A stretch of 64,000 bases of DNA from Lineus longissimus (taxonomy: Eukaryota > Nemertea > Pilidiophora > Heteronemertea > Lineidae). The notes beneath the pieces are model-generated. The model worked only from the letters and a program-made list of their open reading frames with translations. It was not told the origin of the DNA and made no database searches. Of the stretch, positions 58,910 to 64,000 are shown one piece after another (the first letter of the stretch is position 1; the number at the start of each line of letters is the position of its first letter). Both the position numbers and the translations under genes were made by a program. The stretch is from the NCBI RefSeq assembly GCF_910592395.1, contig NC_088310.1, positions 14,455,501-14,519,500 on the forward strand, given 5' to 3'.

Positions 58910-60533
58910 AAATGAAATGGCCAGGGCCATTGTGCTCACCTCTTGTGAAGGGAAGATGGATGAAGCATTAGCATGGTTTTAAATGTAAGAAAGAAATGAA
59001 GTAATGTTTTACAATGAAATTACATGAGAGATAAAATAATGCGTAAGTTGAATTTAATTGAGGTGACTACAGGTATGACAAAGCAGAGTAGACAATTTTG
59101 TGATCTGACCAGTAATTGTCTATTATATCGACCAATCGATAGTGGCAGATGGAGTAGGATTGGTGAATACAAGGTCCAATTTGGACTGATAGCTGGTGGT
59201 GTTTTTGGACACGTTTTGTCTGAAGTTATATGCTTGAAACATAAAGGTTTCTAACTTTGCATTATAGTTTTCACCTTCACCTATTGATTTCATGTTAAAA
59301 TCAACCATAACAATGTATTGTTCCTTCGGTTCATAAGATGAGTACTGTGTTTATTTTTCAAGATGGCTGCCTGGCGGCCCCCGGGTGGCCAAACTAAGAA
59401 TTTTTCAAGATGCCCGCCTGGCACCCATATTGGCTATCACATTTGATAAAAAATCAAGGATTTAGTAGAGAGTACATAGATATACATCCAGATCAAATTT
59501 GGTTGCAATGCGAACATTAGTTTCGGAGTAATAGTACTGTGTTTATTTTTCAAGATGGCTGCCTGGCGGCCATATTTGATGTCCGAACGGCCGAAATTTT
59601 AGGGGTGGAATAGACAATCCCCAGATACATGTCCACACTGGTTTAAAACCTTCTAGCTAAAATAGATAGGAAACATGCTACTGTTCAGTGAATCAGCAAA
59701 CTTTGACCTCTGTGACCTTGAAAAGGAGGTCAAATCAAAAACCCGGAGGATATATGATGCACCTTTGCTAGAAGTATGGTGCTGCTCCCCAATTTCGAGT
59801 CATCCCGAATTTCGCGAAAACCCGTTTTTTCCCGTTTTCTCTCGCGTCACTTCGTTTCCAGAGAAGAAATTTTCTGATTTTTGATTTTCATTTCGTTCCG
59901 CAAAGAAAGTGCCCAAAATGCGTCCTAAACAGGCAAGCAATTCTCTAATTACGTTCAAAACGCTGGGTCAATACCTAGGATCATGCACACGACACAGAAA
60001 CACAACAATCAGTCGCGCATGCGCAATACCCGCGAAAATGGGGGAGCCGCTTCGGATTTGTTTTGGTCTGCATCGATCTTTCAGTGAGCGATTTCAAGAT
60101 TAATTCACGCTTAAAACATCCACGCAGCATCCCAGATATTTCGTTATTGATCTCAAATTTCGTAATAAATAAGCTTTTGCGTGTATGGAATCGCTGGAAG
60201 CTAGTAAACCTGCACTTAGTGATAAGACCCGCGAAAACTGGCTCCTACATATTTTTTTCAAAATTTCCCGACTACTATTAAGGGAGATATTGCATATTTT
60301 CACTTTTAACGTTTGGCCCCCTGGTGGCCAAACCATGAAACGAATCAGACCGAAACTTGGTCTCCAAGGTGTCATTACATAAGGGTACATGTGTACCAAG
60401 TTTCAACTCAATAGCTCTAACAGTGACGAAACGTGCCCTGCTAACGGACGACGGACGACGACGACGACGACGACGGACGACGGACGCCACGGTATGGGAT
60501 AAGCTCACCTCTGCTAAGAGGTGAGCTAAAAAA
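58910..60533 (+). mobile_element. Family B element nested in family A copy 3
   Basis: The perfect 5' palindrome AATGGCCAGGGCCATT and box GTGCTCACCTC start it. A variant interior includes CAAGATGGCTGCCTGGCGGC repeats, and the last monomer is shared with 49690-50083. The end has a short GAC run and the hairpin GCTCACCTC...GAGGTGAGCTAAAAA. A further ~464-bp block (59778-60241) interrupts its last monomer. Confidence 0.88.
59778..60241. mobile_element. Unknown insertion in the nested family B element
   Basis: Aligning with 49725-49760, the monomer reads CTAGAAGTA|CCTACCATATTTT there, but here GAAGTA is followed by ~464 foreign bases before CCTACATATTTTTTT. The insert contains TTTCGCGAAAACCCG near the left edge and CCCGCGAAAACTGG near the right (same strand), plus GCGCATGCGCAATACCCGC. 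No clear inverted ends or coding were seen. Confidence 0.6.
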
Positions 60534-62487
60534 GAGAAGAGAAATTAACACTGACTGAATAAAAAAGGGTGACATAGACGGGTAAATGTACACCACCGGA
60601 TACAGTCTGTGCTTGATCAGGCATCGGTCAGATGATATCCTGAACAAGGCATCTATGGAAGCAAATCCAGAAAGAGAATTAACCTTCGAAGGGCACACTT
60701 ATCACTCAGTGAAAAGTCAGTCCTGGGGGTTGTTTTCCAATTCAAAATAAAAGTGTAACCTCTTAAAATTAGTCTCACAGACTGAACCATAACACTCAAC
60801 AGCCAACCGTGCCCACATGATGTGAGCCGTGAGCGAGTGGTGTACTACATTTTGAAAATTGTCTATCGTCTACAACATGTGACAGAACAGGATCTAGTGG
60901 ACTTAATGATGAGGTACTATCAAATAAGGTGTCCATCAAATGAATCATGAGGGCCTGTTGAGTTATACTCTAAGCCTGCACAGCGCAGTGTACAGACAGT
61001 ACAGGATTGCCAACCAAAAACATGAGCATTGCTGCGTAAGGAAACTGCAGTGGAATTCATACTACGATGTCATAATGTGACTTTCAAAATAATTGTAAAC
61101 AAACGTAAATGGTGAGATTTGTTGCAAAATTGCCAACCACAACAACTCAGGGACCGTCCCAAAATGGCCGACGGCAAATTCTCCGGTCGCTAGCGCAGTC
61201 CATAAACAAGCATCAATTTTACCAACTTTGGGTGCAAGCTTGGTCATAAAAGTTACAGAACTGTTAGAAATACATCTAAACAACATATATATACAGTTAA
61301 GTGCATAAAAATCCCGTTTCAACCTCCGGGCGCTACCTTTTTTTCTCCGCCACACGCCGGGCCCTACCGGTCGTTATTTAGTGCGACCGCCACCAGAGTG
61401 TTTATCACGATCTTTCGCCGTTTTAATTGCGCGTTTTAGGTAGATAAATCAATTATTACATGCATGCATTATATATCACCGAAATGATAATTGCGTAGGC
61501 TATTTGAAACTAAGTTCAGATATCATTTTCGATCTTTGAATTGAATTTAGGCGAGTGATTTTTGACATTCGGTCGACATATCAGGACTTGCAAAATTCAC
61601 GCGAGATCGCTTGCATCATCGGCACGTTTGAAAACCGAATTTCACAAATTCCACAAATATTTATCACATACCATATGTATCACCACAAAGGTAACTCTCT
61701 AGACTATTTGAAACCAAGTTCAGATACTTATTTTCACAAAAATTCGAAGGTATGCAAGCGATTTTTCAGTGGTAGAGATCGACGGAAACAAATTTCTCGC
61801 TCTAAAATGACATGAGACGAGCACCAACTTCCGCTAATTTGTGCACAAAATTTCCGGAATATTATAAAAAACTATTGATAAATCTGAATTATATAGACTC
61901 TTTTCAGTACCTAAACAAATTTCAGGTACATGGTCATGTTGATTAAAAGAGTATCAACCGATTGAACATGAGAAAGTTCACTCACCTTCATTGAAGCAGC
62001 GACTACCGCCATTTTTAAATGGTGGCATCTCTTCTATCGATCGGCCAATCAGCGGCACTGCTTGCAAAAAAGTTAAGCCACCGCCAAATTTGAAATCGCC
62101 AAAATTCAGGCAATGTGCCTGCAGCGCCAACTGGCAGTGAAAACTATATTAATTCCATTAAAAGTAAAAAATGAAAAAATATTTAAAAATATTCAGCCAC
62201 ATTTGAAAACAATATTTGCTCTGTGGACCGAGGTAAAAAGGGAAAGAAATCTAAACGCGAAATGACCTCATTCTCTCAATACAGGTCGGATCGCGCCGAT
62301 TTTTCGTTTTTTGAGTTCACCTTGGGCAACTCCTAATTTAGCACCGTCAACGAAGTGGCTAGGCCTTCCCGGTCAGAAATGTCCAATTTTGTCCACAGAT
62401 GGGTCCCTAGATGGATGGATTGCAGGACGGACACCATTTGAACAGCTATACTACTAGCTCCGCTGACTTTGTCAGCTGAGCTAAAAA

Positions 62488-62621
62488 CGAAAATCTTCGG
62501 GAATCTTCGGCGATGACGACAACAAAGGAAGACCGAGCACTCTCAGGAATATCATGGCGGACGGTGCAGTGTATTTGCATGTGAATAGTTTCTTGAGATA
62601 TCATGCGAAATATCAATTGAT
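62488..62621 (+). other. Leader region before THAP frame
   Basis: Repetitive AATCTTCGGGAATCTTCGG and ATCATGGCGGACGG lie upstream of the THAP ATG. No strong promoter element can be assigned. Confidence 0.3.
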
Positions 62622-62837
62622 ATGGTGAATAGATGTGTTTTGTTCGGCTGTAGTGACATGGCCGATGCATCGAGTGCTCTTTCGAAGCATTCATTCCCGA
62701 AAAAAACAGCAATTCGATGTCAGTGGGTGAAGTCTGTACAAACAACGAGAGTGGACTTCGTGGATCCGAAACCGACCAACACTTCGGCCGTAGTGTGTTC
62801 AAAACACTTCACTGACTATTGTTTTGAAGTACCATGA
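62622..62837 (+). CDS. THAP-type zinc finger exon
   Basis: From ATG 62622 a 71-codon frame has the THAP signature C2CH: Cys5 and Cys10 (VNRCVLFGCSD), the conserved Pro/Phe (HSFPKK), Trp35 (CQWVKS), and Cys-x2-His near residue 59-62 (VVCSKHFTDYCFE). THAP domains bind DNA and occur at the N terminus of host regulators and P-element-like transposases. The frame closes at TGA 62837; a splice donor at GAA|GTACCA just before it would allow continuation. Position 2 onward fits a true N terminus. The upstream neighbour is family A copy 3; a related exon follows at 63349. Confidence 0.75.
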   Translation: MVNRCVLFGCSDMADASSALSKHSFPKKTAIRCQWVKSVQTTRVDFVDPKPTNTSAVVCSKHFTDYCFEVP

Positions 62838-63348
62838 TTATTGTTTGCCCAGAACGAAAGTGGTTTTCAGAAGAAGTAAGCATATTTTGATTCTGTAGCC
62901 TTAATAAATTCCTATTACGTAGACGCGGAGCAACTGCAGAATACCCGGGCCACTCTCTGTGCTAAATGATAGGAATGTGTTCATAATGTACAGAGGGACA
63001 GAGTGTACATAATCATACTACTGTCCCGGCTATTCTGTAGTTATCGAAATGTTATTGTGTTGAATACTCAGGTGATGTGATGTGATATAGCCTACATATA
63101 AGCCAGGCCTGACATTGACATATTTAGCATATGCATAGGGCCTTGCACGCAGGCAGGCATGGTCTATCAGTCTTGTGTGATGTGTCGTATGACTTCGTTC
63201 AATGGTTATGACATTTCCACTTGGCACTCAACTATTGTACCCATCAATGTAGTTTTTTAAAGACTACATAAGCATAAGCATACATAATTATGCCAAACTG
63301 ACCGCTCACATTCACATGTTAATATGTTTCTACTTGTAGGCTAGTTAG
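62838..63348 (+). other. Putative intron between THAP frame and next exon
   Basis: No other feature recognised. The region ends with TTCTACTTGTAGGCTAGTTAG, offering two acceptors; only the second keeps the following frame open. Confidence 0.35.
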
Positions 63349-63486
63349 CTGGACTCCACTTCAATGAGAACAGTGGCAGGGACCAAGCCAAACTCGAGAA
63401 TGGGGCAGAACAATTCAACGTTTTATTCCCCAAATTCAAGAAGGGAGGCTTTTCAGTGAAACGTGTTCTGACCAAGTGCACATTCA
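63349..63486 (+). CDS. Exon with conserved HFNEN...KKGG pattern, function unknown
   Basis: After the acceptor GCTAGTTAG and up to the donor A|GTAAGTC, 45 codons are open: GLHFNENSGRDQAKLENGAE and FPKFKKGGFSVKRVL. I recall the same H(F)NEN-R-QA...FPK-KKGG arrangement from uncharacterised multi-exon invertebrate and fish proteins, but can name no function. The exon starts with two bases of a codon and leaves one. That does not join in phase to the THAP frame if its donor is GAA|GTACC, so an intermediate exon or a different donor is needed. A family B element begins 24 bases after the donor. Confidence 0.5.
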
Positions 63487-63510
63487 GTAAGTCTGTACTA
63501 TTTTGTTCTA

Positions 63511-64000
63511 AAATGAAATGGCCAGGGCCATTGTGCTCACCTCATGTGGAGGAAAGATGGATAAAGAGCATGGTATTGTGTCATGTAGTGTTAGGTTTGA
63601 TGTAGGTCCAAGCAATTACAATTTCCCCAAAATGGCCAATTTACATAACATTCGACCTCTGTGACCTTGAAAAGTAGGTCAAATCAAAGAAGACCCGGGT
63701 GACACATTGAATGGTTGTTAGAATTAGATGTACCTATGATATAAAATTGGTGCCAATCGGGCAAGTCATTACTAGGAATAATGGCATTTTGAAGAATTTA
63801 GGATTTGGCCCCCTCCCTGGAGGCCAAACGGCAAATCAGATCGCACCAAACTTCGGTACCTGAGATCACCTGACCAAGGGGTACATGTGTACTTAATTTG
63901 TGATCAATAGTCATTGCAGTTAAGAAACGTGCCATAGTTACGGCCTGACGGCGAATTTACGCCATTTGACCTCTGTGACCTTGACAAGAAGGTCAAATTA
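63511..64000 (+). mobile_element. Family B element, left part, running off the window
   Basis: The head AAATGAAATGGCCAGGGCCA then TTGTGCTCACCTC and the first 1.4 monomers match 48909-49400 with only one difference seen (TAGGTCCAAGC versus TAGGTCGAAGC). It is the youngest-looking repeat in the window. Confidence 0.92.

Larger units (their letters stand above)
58564..62487 (+). mobile_element. Family A element, long type, copy 3 (hosts a family B insertion)
   Basis: An intact 5' palindrome and box start it. The 3' end has GATGGATGGATTGCAGGACGG and then the hairpin with TCAGCTGAGCTAAAAA. About 350 bases of the 5' interior (the TGACGTCA region of the other copies) are deleted near 58654. A family B element splits it at an A-run (TTAATCTGTA / AGAGAAGAG) that is uninterrupted in copies 1 and 2. 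Confidence 0.88.

Overview
This looks like animal nuclear DNA from a transposon-rich, probably marine invertebrate genome. Introns exceed 10 kb, and interspersed repeats with GACGGA-type microsatellites and terminal hairpins dominate. Tandem-repeat elements of this kind resemble the Helitron-related elements known from bivalves (e.g. pearl), but I cannot fix the phylum. There is no bacterial operon, CRISPR array or rRNA.

The only convincing host gene runs on the minus strand through most of the window. Four exons with good splice sites and compatible phases (52561-52689, 40044-40137, 25743-25888, 3037-3179) encode the middle of a UBR1/UBR2-type N-recognin E3 ubiquitin ligase. Introns of about 12, 14 and 22 kb separate them. 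One exon expected between the last two was not found. On the plus strand at the right edge, 62.6-63.5 kb holds a THAP zinc-finger reading frame and a separate exon with a conserved HFNEN...KKGG pattern.

Everything else is transposon strata. Left to right: a Myb/SANT transposon gene remnant (0.07-1.4 kb); small repeats, a palindromic MITE and minisatellites (2.7-4.6 kb); a hairpin-ended element with 156-bp satellite monomers (6.3-13.0 kb) that carries a CR1-like reverse transcriptase tail, an 857-bp tandem duplication and an antisense non-LTR element; a decayed Ty3/Gypsy element (about 13.7-18.1 kb); an internally deleted BEL/Pao element with both LTRs and a 5-bp target duplication (19.6-23.1 kb); two inverted copies of one DNA transposon (23.3-25.4 and 31.1-32.5 kb); a terminal-inverted-repeat element with a 14-bp target duplication and a nested piggyBac-type MITE (33.1-34.7 kb); a HARBI1-like transposase fragment with an in-frame internal duplication (39.3-39.8 kb); and a pogo-like MITE split by another element (55.6-58.1 kb).

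Three hairpin-ended families recur: A (ends AGGCCCAAGGGCCT ... TCAGCTGAGCTAAAAA, with two unrelated interiors), B (AATGGCCAGGGCCATT ... GAGGTGAGCTAAAAA, 300-bp monomers) and C (6.3-13.0 kb). They share one architecture: a 5' palindrome, a box X, an interior, a GACGGA-type microsatellite, then a 3' hairpin built from X and its complement. Every copy I can orient points the same way, antisense to the UBR gene. They nest in each other; at 58.6-62.5 kb there are three levels.
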